Assembly (NCBI GenBank): GCA_035495315.1
Contig: DATJGF010000044.1
Coordinates: 62,001 to 126,000 of the forward strand
Direction: 5' to 3'
Length of the DNA stretch: 64,000 bases
Source of the DNA: DATJGF01 sp035495315
Lineage (GTDB): Bacteria > Verrucomicrobiota > Verrucomicrobiia > Limisphaerales > UBA8199
Each line of letters begins with the position of its first letter. The stretch's first letter is position 1. The notes under the pieces are model-generated. The model ran no database searches and had not been told where the DNA came from. It saw nothing but the letters and a program-made list of their open reading frames with translations. Shown here piece by piece: positions 34,486 through 43,525 of this stretch. The position numbers were made by a program, and so were the translations under genes.

Positions 34486-35192
34486 ACAGGACTCAACAAA
34501 GCGCAGCGGTCGTGCGTGCGGTTGGTCTGACAAAAATCTATCAGCGCGGCCGAGAACAGGTCCGTGCTTTAGATGGCGCCTCATTTACCGTTGAACGTAG
34601 TGAATTCGTCTCCGTCGTAGGTCCTTCCGGCTCGGGCAAATCCACGCTACTGAACCTTGTCGGTTGCATGGATGCACCGACATCCGGTTCCCTGGAATTG
34701 GCCGGCCGTCCCGTCGAGCAGCTCAACGAGAGCGCACGAACCGAACTGCGCCGCAACCAAATCGGCTTTGTGTTCCAGCACTTCGGTCTGCTGCCCACTT
34801 TGACCGTTGAGGAAAACATCTCGCTTCCAACTTTGTTCGCCCGCCGCCACGCCGAGCGCGAGGTGGAGGAACTGCTGGACATAGTGAGCCTGACGCATCG
34901 CCGCCAGCATCTGCCCAAGGAATTATCCGGCGGGGAGATGCAACGGGTCGCAATTGCTCGGGCCCTAATTAACGATCCCATGCTGCTGCTGGCCGACGAG
35001 CCGACCGGAAACCTCGATACCAAAACCGGCGAAACCATCCTCGCCCTGTTTGAAAGGTTGAACCAACGAGGACTTACCATCATCGTAGTCACCCATAATG
35101 CGGCGTTTGCGGAGGCGACACACCGCCAGCTTCATCTGATCGACGGACGCATCAGCGATCCGCGCTTGCAGCCCTCCCTCGACGTTCGTTAA
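34482..35192 (+). CDS. ABC transporter ATPase (LolD/MacB type)
   Basis: A 236-residue ATPase energising the two FtsX-type permeases. Walker A is GPSGSGKST, the Q-loop lies in FVFQHFGLLP, the signature is LSGGEMQRVAIARAL, Walker B is LLLADEPTGNLD and the switch His is in VVTHN. I place the start at the GTG at 34482: it overlaps the permease stop (GTGA), and a GGGAGGAGG Shine-Dalgarno run lies about 6 bases upstream. The frame extends upstream to 34257, but that part is antisense-like sequence inside the permease gene. Confidence 0.94.
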   Translation: MNRTQQSAAVVRAVGLTKIYQRGREQVRALDGASFTVERSEFVSVVGPSGSGKSTLLNLVGCMDAPTSGSLELAGRPVEQLNESARTELRRNQIGFVFQHFGLLPTLTVEENISLPTLFARRHAEREVEELLDIVSLTHRRQHLPKELSGGEMQRVAIARALINDPMLLLADEPTGNLDTKTGETILALFERLNQRGLTIIVVTHNAAFAEATHRQLHLIDGRISDPRLQPSLDVR

Positions 35193-35209
35193 TAATGTAA
35201 TCGCACCAA

Positions 35210-38092
35210 ATGGCGCCTGAAATTACAAACCAGCCCCCCGCTCCACGCCGACGGTACGTGCGTGCCGTGGGACCGCGCTTGCGCGTCATTTTACTCTTTA
35301 TTTTTGGGCTCGTGGCGCTGCTGGCCGCCAACTCGGTCTATCTCAGTGCGATCAGTTTCCTCGAATGGCTGAAAAGCAACCCGAACACGACTTATCAAAA
35401 CTGGTTCTACATGGTCATGTTCGGCACCCACCTCGCCCTGGGGCTGTTGCTGGTGCTGCCGGTTATTGTTTTCGGCGCAGTCCACATCAAGAATGCGCAT
35501 AATCGTCCGAATCGGCGCGCGGTAAAAGTCGGCTATGTGCTCTTTGCCATCAGTCTGACGGTGTTAATCACCGGCCTGTTGCTGACTCGCATCGATATTT
35601 TCCAATTCAAAAATCTTGGATTAAAGAACCCGCACGCACGCTCAATAGCCTACTGGGCTCATGTGATCACACCTCTGCTGGCGGTATGGTTGTATGTACT
35701 TCATCGCCTCGCCGGGCCGCGTATTAAATGGCAGGTCGGGGTTCGCTGGGCCGGTGCAGTCGGCGTCATCGTGCTCGCGATGGTCGTGCTGCATTCAGCG
35801 CATCCTCAGAAAAACAAGATCGGCTCTGTGGAAGGCACAAAATACTTTGAACCGTCTTTGGCGCGGACCGCCTCCGGGAAGTTCGTTCCGGCGCGCACCC
35901 TGCAGATGGATGATTACTGTCTCAAATGCCACGAGGACACTTACAAAGGGTGGTTCCACAGCGCGCACCACTTCAGCTCGTTCAACAACAAACCATACCT
36001 CTTCAGTGTGCGCGAAACACGGCAAGTCGCATTAAAGAGAGATGGCAATGTCAAGGCGGCGCGCTGGTGTGCCGGGTGCCACGATGTGGTGCCGTTCTTC
36101 AGCGGGGCCTTCGATGATCCAAACTTCGATGACGTGAACCATCCGACGTCACAAGCAGGCATCACCTGCACCGCCTGCCACGCAATCACCCACATCAACA
36201 GCACCAAAGGCAATGGCGATTACACGATCGACGAACCGGTGCACTACCCCTTCGCTTATAGCACCAACCGCCTCCTGCAATACATCAACCAGCAACTGGT
36301 AAAGGCCAAACCTGAATTCCACAAAAAGACCTTCCTGAAACCGTTCATGCGCAGCGCGGAGTTTTGCTCCACCTGCCATAAAGTCAGCATTCCGCAGGAA
36401 TTAAATCATTACAAAGAGTTCCTGCGCGGCCAAAACCACTACGATACGTATTTGCTCAGCGGTGTGTCCGGTCACGGTGCCCGCAGCTTTTATTATCCCG
36501 AGAAGGCGGTGCAGAACTGCGCCGGCTGCCACATGCCTTTAAACCAATCGCAGGATTTTGGCGCCAACTTCTTCAACCCAACCAACACCTCCGCACGCTT
36601 TATCCATGACCATTTGTTTCCGGCGGCCAATACCGGCATTGCTTATCTGCGCAACCAGCCGGACATCGTAAAGTCGCATCAGGATTTTCTTAAAGGAACT
36701 CTTCGCGTAGACATTTTCGGCATCCGTGAGGGAGGTAGCATCGATGGTGTTCTCCATGCGCCATTGCGCCCCGAAATCCCGGCACTCAAGCCCGGCGGTC
36801 ATTACCTGCTGGAGGTAGTACTACGAACGCTGAAGCTCGGCCATCCCTTTAGCCAGGGAACGGTCGATTCCAACGAAATCTGGGTCGATACGAAGGTAAC
36901 CCGTGGCGACCGCATTGTGGGCCGAAGCGGCGGATTTGGTCCCTGCAACGAAGTCGATCCGTGGGCGCACTTTGTGAATGTTTACATGCTTGATCGCGAA
37001 GGCAACCGCATCGATCGTCGCAATCCGCAGGATATTTTTACTCCGCTTTACAATCATCAGATACCGCCCGGGGCCGCCCAGGTGGTCCACTACGACTTGC
37101 AGGTGCCGGAAGATCAGAACGGACCGCTCACCGTTGAGGTGAAACTGCAATATCGGAAATTCGATACGGTCTATATGAATTATGTTTTCTCGACCAACTA
37201 CACCAAGGGGGGGCAACTGACGGTCACGAACGACCTGCCGGTCACCACCATCGCCTCCGATACGCTCACTTTCCCGGTAGAAAGAGCCGCACCACAAAGC
37301 TTCGCCACTTCCCCGGCCTCAACCATCCCCGAATGGCAACGCTGGAACGACTACGGCATTGGTCTGTTGCTCGAGGGTGACCGCGGTGCTGAAAAGGGCG
37401 AGTTGATTCAGGCCGAGCAAGCCTTTGAGCAAGTGCAAAAGCTGAAACGCCCCGATGGGCCTATCAACCTGGCGCGCGTTTATTTTAAAGAAGGACGGCT
37501 GGACGACGCGGTCAACGCGCTCCAGAACGCCGCCCGTTGTGATCCGCCGGCGCCGCGTTGGACCATCGCCTGGTTCAACGGATTGGTAAACAAGCAGAAC
37601 GGGTTTCTCGATAAAGCGATCGACGAATTCCGCAGTATTCTCGAGGATCATTATCCGGAACTCGAACGCCGCGGCTTCGATTTCAGCACAGACTACGAGG
37701 TGATCAATGAATTGGGCCAAACTTATGTCGAACGCGCCAAAATGGAACGTGCCAACCCGCCAGTCCAAAAGGATTTTCTGCAAAAGGCGCTGATTGAATT
37801 TCAGAAAACTCTCAGCATCGATTCCGAAAATCTCACCGCGCATTATAACCTCGCGTTGATTTACACCCAGCTTGGCGACGAGCAAAAGGCCGCCTACCAC
37901 CGCGCCGAGCATGAGAAATATCGACCAGACGACAATGCCCGCGATCGCGCGATCAGCCTGGCACGCCGCCAGAACCTCGCGGCGGATCATGCGGCTCAGG
38001 CGACAATCATTTATTCGTTAAGCCGCCCCGCAGCGCCGCACCCCGAAGTGGCCGGGGATGGAGGCACCAAAACATTGAACCTCGATCATTGA
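35210..38092 (+). CDS. Five-heme membrane cytochrome c with TPR domain
   Basis: A 960-residue protein starting 17 bases after the ATPase gene. The N-terminal 215 residues have four or five hydrophobic helices (LRVILLFIFGLVALLAANSVYLS, LALGLLLVLPVIVFGAVHI, VGYVLFAISLTVLITGLLL, VIVLAMVVL) with several His, so a b-heme is conceivable. Five CXXCH sites follow in the c554/c'-like region (CLKCH, CAGCH, CTACH, CSTCH, CAGCH). The C-terminal third is a TPR array (INLARVYFKEGRLDDAVNALQNAA, LTAHYNLALIYTQLGDEQKAAYHRAE). The last codons and the stop fall inside an inverted repeat. Confidence 0.92.
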   Translation: MAPEITNQPPAPRRRYVRAVGPRLRVILLFIFGLVALLAANSVYLSAISFLEWLKSNPNTTYQNWFYMVMFGTHLALGLLLVLPVIVFGAVHIKNAHNRPNRRAVKVGYVLFAISLTVLITGLLLTRIDIFQFKNLGLKNPHARSIAYWAHVITPLLAVWLYVLHRLAGPRIKWQVGVRWAGAVGVIVLAMVVLHSAHPQKNKIGSVEGTKYFEPSLARTASGKFVPARTLQMDDYCLKCHEDTYKGWFHSAHHFSSFNNKPYLFSVRETRQVALKRDGNVKAARWCAGCHDVVPFFSGAFDDPNFDDVNHPTSQAGITCTACHAITHINSTKGNGDYTIDEPVHYPFAYSTNRLLQYINQQLVKAKPEFHKKTFLKPFMRSAEFCSTCHKVSIPQELNHYKEFLRGQNHYDTYLLSGVSGHGARSFYYPEKAVQNCAGCHMPLNQSQDFGANFFNPTNTSARFIHDHLFPAANTGIAYLRNQPDIVKSHQDFLKGTLRVDIFGIREGGSIDGVLHAPLRPEIPALKPGGHYLLEVVLRTLKLGHPFSQGTVDSNEIWVDTKVTRGDRIVGRSGGFGPCNEVDPWAHFVNVYMLDREGNRIDRRNPQDIFTPLYNHQIPPGAAQVVHYDLQVPEDQNGPLTVEVKLQYRKFDTVYMNYVFSTNYTKGGQLTVTNDLPVTTIASDTLTFPVERAAPQSFATSPASTIPEWQRWNDYGIGLLLEGDRGAEKGELIQAEQAFEQVQKLKRPDGPINLARVYFKEGRLDDAVNALQNAARCDPPAPRWTIAWFNGLVNKQNGFLDKAIDEFRSILEDHYPELERRGFDFSTDYEVINELGQTYVERAKMERANPPVQKDFLQKALIEFQKTLSIDSENLTAHYNLALIYTQLGDEQKAAYHRAEHEKYRPDDNARDRAISLARRQNLAADHAAQATIIYSLSRPAAPHPEVAGDGGTKTLNLDH

Positions 38093-38160
38093 ACATCGAA
38101 CACTGAACCGCCGCCCCGACCTCAACGTTCGACGTTCAATGTTTGAGGTTCAGTGTTTCA
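38071..38160. repeat. GAACACTGAAC-type inverted repeat between cytochrome and CRTAC1 genes
   Basis: AACACTGAACC (38099-38109) is the exact reverse complement of 38147-38157, with further imperfect pairing of AACATTGAAC/GTTCAATG blocks. The left part encodes the last codons and stop of the cytochrome gene. It may form a transcript hairpin between the two genes. Confidence 0.75.
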
Positions 38161-38180
38161 CACTTCCTGTTTTCTTAATA

Positions 38181-40040
38181 ATGCCAAACAAACCCACTCC
38201 CCCGCCCGAAGATCAGGAAGAGTTAGTCCACGCCGACGATGCGATTATCGGCAAAGCTACGCGCCGCTCCTTGGTTGCCTTGGTTCTTATTGCTGTTGTC
38301 ATCACCGGCACGCTGCTGTTCCTAAGCCGCAAGCCGGCGCCGCCACCGGCTCAGCTCACCAAACTTGCTTCGCCGGTGGCCCGCGCGGTGCCGCAAGCGG
38401 AGGTGCCGGTCGCGACCTTTACCGACATCACCAAAGAATCGGGCATCAACTTTGTCCACAACAACGGTGCCTACGGTGAAAAGCTCCTACCGGAAACCAT
38501 GGGTGGCGGTGTCGCATTTTTCGATTATGACAATGATGGCGCCCAGGATGTCCTCTTTATCAATTCCACCTATTGGCCCTGGCATGTTCCTGAGGGAAAA
38601 TCTCCAACCACCGCCGCGCTGTATCATAACGATGGAAAAGGCCATTTCACAGATGTGACCGCACGGTCGGGCCTCGATATCAGCTGCTACGGTATGGGCG
38701 TGGCGATTGGAGATTATGATAACGACGGGCTTGACGACGTGTTCATTACGGCGGTGGGCGGCAATCACCTGTTTCACAATGAAGGCAACGGCAAATTCAA
38801 GGAGGTCACCGTTGCTGCAACTGTGGGTGGCTCAACCAATGATTGGAGCACCTGCGCCGCGTGGATCGATTACGACAATGACGGTAAGCTCGACCTCTTT
38901 GTCGGCAACTACGTTAAATGGTCCCGCGAAATCGATGCCGAGGTCGGCTATAAGATCGACGGCAAAACGCGGGCCTACGGGCAGCCGATGAACTTCGAAG
39001 GCGCTTACCCTCGGTTATACCACAACGATGGCAATGGCCATTTCACCGATGTCTCGGCGCAAAGCGGGTTGCAGGTTAAGAACGCCGCCACGGGCGTTGC
39101 CGCGAGCAAGACACTCGGCGTCGCGCCGGTTGACCTGGACGGGGATGGTTGGATTGATCTGGTGGTCGCCAATGATACAACTCCCAACCTGCTCTTCCTG
39201 AACCAACACAACGGCACGTTTAAAGAAATCGGCGCCGCATCGGGCATTGCATTCGATAGCTATGGCAATACGCGCGGCGCGATGGGCATCGACGCCGCAC
39301 GTTATCGCGACGATGGCAAACTGGGAATCGGCATCGGCAATTTTGCCAACGAAATGACCGCGCTTTACGTAGCCCAAAACCAAGCACTGGTTTTCGCCGA
39401 CGAAGCCATTCCCGAGGGCGTCGGCCCCGCCAGCCGCTTATTGCTCAAGTTCGGTCTTTTCTTTTTTGACTACGATCTCGATGGGCGACTCGATTTGTTG
39501 ACCGCCAATGGGCATCTGGAACAGGAAATCTCCAAGATCCAAAAAAGCCAGTCCTATGCTCAACCGGCACAACTGTTCTGGAACGCCGGGCCTCGCAGCG
39601 GCGGCTGCTTTGTGGTCGCTCCACCGGAAAAATGCGGCAAAGACCTGTTTCAACCGATTGTCGGCCGCGGCTCAGCGTATGCGGATATCGATGCTGACGG
39701 GGATCCTGATGTGGTCCTGACTCAAACGGGTGGGCCCCCGTTGGTCTTGCGCAACGATCAAAAGCTCAATCATCATTGGATTCGATTGAAATTGGTCGGA
39801 ACAAAGAGCAACCGCGACGCCATCGGCGCATGGATAAAAGCTGTTGTCGCTGGACAAACCGTTTGGCGTCAGGTTATGCCGACCCGCAGTTATCTCTCGC
39901 AATCCGAATTGCCTGTTACCATCGGCTTGGGCACAGCCAACAAGGTCGACAGCCTCGAAATCATTTGGCCAATGGGCTCCCACCAGCAAGTGCCATCGCC
40001 CCAACTTGAACGGCTCACAACCGTAATGGAGCCGCGTTAG
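38181..40040 (+). CDS. Membrane-anchored CRTAC1-family protein with ASPIC/UnbV
   Basis: From the ATG at 38181 this gives 619 residues: a short acidic N-terminus, one membrane anchor (SLVALVLIAVVITGTLLFLS), a Pro-rich linker, then a VCBS/FG-GAP propeller with loops DYDNDGAQDVLFIN, DYDNDGLDDVFI, DYDNDGKLDLFVGN, DLDGDGWIDLVVAN, DYDLDGRLDLL and DIDADGDPDVVL, ending in ASPIC/UnbV (AIGAWIKAVVAGQTVW, ELPVTIGLG, EIIWPMGS). The gene follows the five-heme cytochrome by 88 bases, across a hairpin, and is probably part of the same cluster. The pairing of cytochrome and CRTAC1 genes matches the 16-26 kb operon. Confidence 0.9.
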   Translation: MPNKPTPPPEDQEELVHADDAIIGKATRRSLVALVLIAVVITGTLLFLSRKPAPPPAQLTKLASPVARAVPQAEVPVATFTDITKESGINFVHNNGAYGEKLLPETMGGGVAFFDYDNDGAQDVLFINSTYWPWHVPEGKSPTTAALYHNDGKGHFTDVTARSGLDISCYGMGVAIGDYDNDGLDDVFITAVGGNHLFHNEGNGKFKEVTVAATVGGSTNDWSTCAAWIDYDNDGKLDLFVGNYVKWSREIDAEVGYKIDGKTRAYGQPMNFEGAYPRLYHNDGNGHFTDVSAQSGLQVKNAATGVAASKTLGVAPVDLDGDGWIDLVVANDTTPNLLFLNQHNGTFKEIGAASGIAFDSYGNTRGAMGIDAARYRDDGKLGIGIGNFANEMTALYVAQNQALVFADEAIPEGVGPASRLLLKFGLFFFDYDLDGRLDLLTANGHLEQEISKIQKSQSYAQPAQLFWNAGPRSGGCFVVAPPEKCGKDLFQPIVGRGSAYADIDADGDPDVVLTQTGGPPLVLRNDQKLNHHWIRLKLVGTKSNRDAIGAWIKAVVAGQTVWRQVMPTRSYLSQSELPVTIGLGTANKVDSLEIIWPMGSHQQVPSPQLERLTTVMEPR

Positions 40041-40211
40041 CGGATCACCTTGTGCAAATCCGAAGCTCGAAGACCGAAATCAGAAACAGTTGAACTCATT
40101 CAGACTTTCGGGACTGGTATTTTCGGATTTCGGAATTTATCTCCCTGCCGGCTTGCTTTTTCCTATCTCATTATTGCTATAATGGCGATTGGTATTTTGA
40201 CAAATAGCTGA

Positions 40212-42305
40212 ATGAAGGCGAAGAGATTTAGACAGATTATGTGGACTGCGTTAGGTGCCAGTATCGCTTTGATGGGTGCTGGCCTTGGCTTCACCGCGCA
40301 GGCCAAAACGGCGTATGTTGAGGGCGAAGCGCTAGTCACTTTCAAGGCCTCAGTCGATCTCCCCGGGGCCGGGCGTGCCCTCTCAGCCCATTCGCTTCAT
40401 TTAACCAGGCACTTCGCCTCGCTTTCCCAGCAACACGGTCATCATTACGGGTTGGTGCGCGACCAAACGCGCTCGACCGCTGACCTCATTAAAGAACTGT
40501 CCAATGATCCCTCGATCGAATCGGTCGAGCCTAATTACCTCCGATGGACATCCGGCGCACCGAATGACGAGCTGTTCAGCCGGATGTGGGACCTGCAAAA
40601 TAGCGGCGCGACCGTTAATGGCTTGGCCGGTACACCAGGGGCCGACATCAAATTCGTTCAGGCCTGGAACCTCGCACGCCCATCCACAAACCAGGTCGTC
40701 GTCGCCGTCATCGACACCGGCGTCGATTACAAACATCCGGACCTGGCGGACAATATGTGGACTAATTCCGCCGAGATAAGCAATAACGGTCTTGACGACG
40801 ATAACAACGGCTACGTCGACGATGTTTACGGATATGACTTTGCCGATAACTCCTCCGACCCGTCAGATTCGGCTTTTCACGGCACGCACGTCGCCGGGAC
40901 CATCGCCGCGGTCGGCAACAATCAACTCGGCGTGATCGGTGTCGCTTACCAGGCTCGCATCATGGCGCTGCGCGCGTCGAACGACGGCTCGAGTTTTGCA
41001 GATTCTGCAATCATCGAGGCCCTCCAATACGCGACCCTCATGAAAAAGCGGGGCGTCAATGTCGTCGCGGTCAATGCCTCTTTCGGCGGTGGCGGGTCGA
41101 ACAGCGTTGAACGCGCCGCGATCCAGGCAGCGGGTGATGCTGGTATTATTTTCTGCGCCGCGGCCGGCAACAGTAGCCTAAATCACGATGTGATGCCGGA
41201 TTATCCATCATCGTACAGACTTTCGAACATGATCGTTATCGCGGCAACTACGCAGAGCGATCAACTGGCGAGCTTCTCCGATTACGGCGCCACGACGGTC
41301 GACCTTGGCGCACCGGGCGTTAATATCCTCTCCACGAAGCCGACGAACCTGCCCAGCTTTAATGCCTACGTGCAACAGGGTTCCGCCACATATTCGGCTA
41401 ACGCGATGACGTACTCTGGCGTCACCACTGGCATCACTGCGGTCGTTTACGATTGCGGCCTCGGATATGCCACCAACTTCCCTGCTGCGGTCGCCGGCAA
41501 TATCGCCCTGATTAGCCGCGGCACTCTCACCTTTGCGGAAAAGGTATCTAACGCGATGACGGCTGGAGCGAAGGCCGCATTGGTTTACAACAATCAGAGT
41601 GGCAATTTTAACGGCACGCTCCAAAATGCCGCAACGTGGATCCCCGCGCTTTCCCTCACACAATCCGACGGTGTTGCGCTACAGCGACTGCTCCCGGTAT
41701 CTGCAACCGTGGTAAACGCAGAGGATTTCAGCCATCCTTACCAATTGCTGGATGGCACCTCAATGGCGACACCGCACGTGGTCGGTGCGGTCGCATTTGC
41801 CGCGATGAATTTTCCAAACGAATCGGTCGTGCAACGCATTCAACGAATATTGGCCAACGTTGAAACCGTTCCAGGACTGCAAAACAAAGTCCGTACCGGT
41901 GGCCGTTTGAACCTGCAACGTATCGTCGATACCGATGGCAATGGCTTGCCGGACTGGTGGGAGCTTGAACATTTTGGTCAGGTAACGGGGATTGACCCTG
42001 GCGCGGACCCGGACCAGGATGGAGTCAGTAACCTTGCGGAATATGAAGCCGGCACCGATCCGCAGGATGCCTCCTCTTGTTTGCGTATGCTGGCGCCAAG
42101 GATTAGCCCTGCTGGCGCATTCACCGTCCAATGGCCCAGCATCGCGGGAAAAACTTATCGGCTCGAACGAGCAACCGATCTGGTTACAGGATTCAATTTC
42201 ATCGTGCGCACAAACATTGCCGCCACACCGCCATTCAATTCGGAGGTCGACCCGGACCCCTTATCTGGAACAAGTAAGTACTACCGCGTCCAAGTCGAGC
42301 AGTAG
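40212..42305 (+). CDS. Secreted subtilisin-family (S8) serine protease
   Basis: A 697-residue secreted protease. A signal peptide (ALGASIALMGAGLGFTAQA) is followed by an inhibitor-like propeptide (about 35-110). The S8 domain has Asp168 (VVAVIDTGVD), His223 (FHGTHVAG), the oxyanion region in AAAGNSS, and Ser517 (DGTSMATPH). A protease-associated (PA) insert lies between His and Ser (about 385-500; AVAGNIALISRG). The C-terminus has a thrombospondin type 3-like calcium segment (DTDGNGLPDWWE, DPDQDGVSNLAEYEAGTDP) and a short beta domain. Such ends are common in verrucomicrobial exoproteins. It stands alone; a family B repeat begins right after its stop. Confidence 0.95.
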   Translation: MKAKRFRQIMWTALGASIALMGAGLGFTAQAKTAYVEGEALVTFKASVDLPGAGRALSAHSLHLTRHFASLSQQHGHHYGLVRDQTRSTADLIKELSNDPSIESVEPNYLRWTSGAPNDELFSRMWDLQNSGATVNGLAGTPGADIKFVQAWNLARPSTNQVVVAVIDTGVDYKHPDLADNMWTNSAEISNNGLDDDNNGYVDDVYGYDFADNSSDPSDSAFHGTHVAGTIAAVGNNQLGVIGVAYQARIMALRASNDGSSFADSAIIEALQYATLMKKRGVNVVAVNASFGGGGSNSVERAAIQAAGDAGIIFCAAAGNSSLNHDVMPDYPSSYRLSNMIVIAATTQSDQLASFSDYGATTVDLGAPGVNILSTKPTNLPSFNAYVQQGSATYSANAMTYSGVTTGITAVVYDCGLGYATNFPAAVAGNIALISRGTLTFAEKVSNAMTAGAKAALVYNNQSGNFNGTLQNAATWIPALSLTQSDGVALQRLLPVSATVVNAEDFSHPYQLLDGTSMATPHVVGAVAFAAMNFPNESVVQRIQRILANVETVPGLQNKVRTGGRLNLQRIVDTDGNGLPDWWELEHFGQVTGIDPGADPDQDGVSNLAEYEAGTDPQDASSCLRMLAPRISPAGAFTVQWPSIAGKTYRLERATDLVTGFNFIVRTNIAATPPFNSEVDPDPLSGTSKYYRVQVEQ

Positions 42306-42306
42306 C

Positions 42307-42447
42307 TGTAGCGGCAAGCGTCTCGCCTGCCGTAGAGCCGGGCATCTTGCCCGGCGGGTGGGAAAACATTCGCCAGTAAACCACCGCAACGAATCCAGGC
42401 GGCCAGGACGCCGCCTTCTACGTCAGGCGAAGACGCCTGACGCTACA
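42307..42447. repeat. Palindromic repeat family B, intergenic copy
   Basis: Outer arms at 42307-42336 and 42417-42447 are imperfect reverse complements (TGTAGCG...TAGA). Two inner perfect hairpins sit at 42337-42355 (GCCGGGCATCTTGCCCGGC) and 42399-42416 (GGCGGC...GCCGCC). The layout matches the copy inside the gene at 16950-17098. It may also terminate transcription after the protease gene. Confidence 0.9.
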
Positions 42448-42480
42448 CTCCATTAGGTTGACCTTGGCCGGATTACCGCC

Positions 42481-43500
42481 ATGCTATTGATGATGGTTGA
42501 TCGACCCACCGTAGATGAAAAGCGCCCGTTGTTGCATTGGTTGCTGCAGCAGTATCCTGACACCCCGAAAACCCGCGCCAAACAGTGGATCCAGGCAGGG
42601 CGGGTTCGCATCGGTGGCGTTGTGTTCCGTCAAGCGAATCATCTGTTGGATGATCCGGGGAATACGCTGGAGTTGATGCAGCGCCAATCCACCACGCTGG
42701 ACTGTGGAACCAGCTGGCAAATTCACCCACGGCTAGCGTTAGTCTATCTGGACTCCGCGCTGGCGGTCGTCAACAAAGGTCCTGGTCTGATTTCCATACC
42801 CGCTCCCAACTGCGAGATCTCAGCCCTGAGCATTCTTGCAGATTTCCTGAAAGGAAAACTCAAGCCCCGCGATCGCGGAAAGTCTTTACCTGCCGTTTAC
42901 CGCAAGCTGGAGCCGCTGCCGGTTCATCGATTGGACCAATACACCACGGGTCTGTTCTGTATGGCTTCATCGGCAGAGGCGCGCACCCATTTGATTGACC
43001 AGGTCAAGAGCCACAGCATGGGCAGGGAATATATCGCCTTTGTCGAGGGACGTGCCCCGAACCCAAAAGGCACCTGGCGTCATTGGCTTCAATTGAACGG
43101 TGACGGATTGCGGCAGAGGATTGTGGGGCGCGGAAGGGCCGCGGCATCCTCGGATGCGCAAGAAGCCATCACTCATTATGAGGTTCTGGTCGAATATCCC
43201 CTCTCTGGGGCGAAGGCGGTCGTCACAAAACTGCGCCTCCGTCTCGAGACTGGACGCAAACATCAGATCCGCGTCCAGGCCGCTTCTGAAGGTCTGCCAC
43301 TCATCGGCGATCGAACCTACAATCCGAATTATCGCGGGACTTCCGGCGCGGCATTCATCGCGTTCCCACGCCAGGCCCTGCACTCTCATGTGCTGACGTT
43401 GGAACATCCTGAGCAACCTGGACGAAAAATGTCCTGGACAGCAGACTTGCCAAAAGATCTGCGCGAACTCGAGGCGGCATTGCGTTCCCGGCGCATTTGA
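42481..43500 (+). CDS. RluA-family 23S/tRNA pseudouridine synthase
   Basis: A 339-residue enzyme isomerising uridine in structured RNA. The N-terminus is an S4-like RNA-binding region (AKQWIQAGRVRIGGVVFRQANHLL in pieces). The catalytic domain has the motif PVHRLDQYTTGL with the active-site Asp152, then REYIAFVEG, RLETGRKHQIRVQAASEGLPLIGD and the C-terminal ALHSHVLTLEHP. The target uridine cannot be specified, so no symbol is given. Between the HRLDQ motif and the preceding strand there is a 20-30 residue insert (LADFLKGKLKPRDRGKS). It lies 25 bases before the SNF2 helicase gene and may be co-transcribed with it. Confidence 0.93.
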   Translation: MLLMMVDRPTVDEKRPLLHWLLQQYPDTPKTRAKQWIQAGRVRIGGVVFRQANHLLDDPGNTLELMQRQSTTLDCGTSWQIHPRLALVYLDSALAVVNKGPGLISIPAPNCEISALSILADFLKGKLKPRDRGKSLPAVYRKLEPLPVHRLDQYTTGLFCMASSAEARTHLIDQVKSHSMGREYIAFVEGRAPNPKGTWRHWLQLNGDGLRQRIVGRGRAAASSDAQEAITHYEVLVEYPLSGAKAVVTKLRLRLETGRKHQIRVQAASEGLPLIGDRTYNPNYRGTSGAAFIAFPRQALHSHVLTLEHPEQPGRKMSWTADLPKDLRELEAALRSRRI

Positions 43501-43525
43501 ATCTGACTCATTTCTATTGATTCGA

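Noticed and set aside
37319..37990. 223-codon minus-strand frame opposite the cytochrome TPR region
   Set aside because: The plus strand has regular TPR motifs; the minus frame matches nothing and has no start signal.
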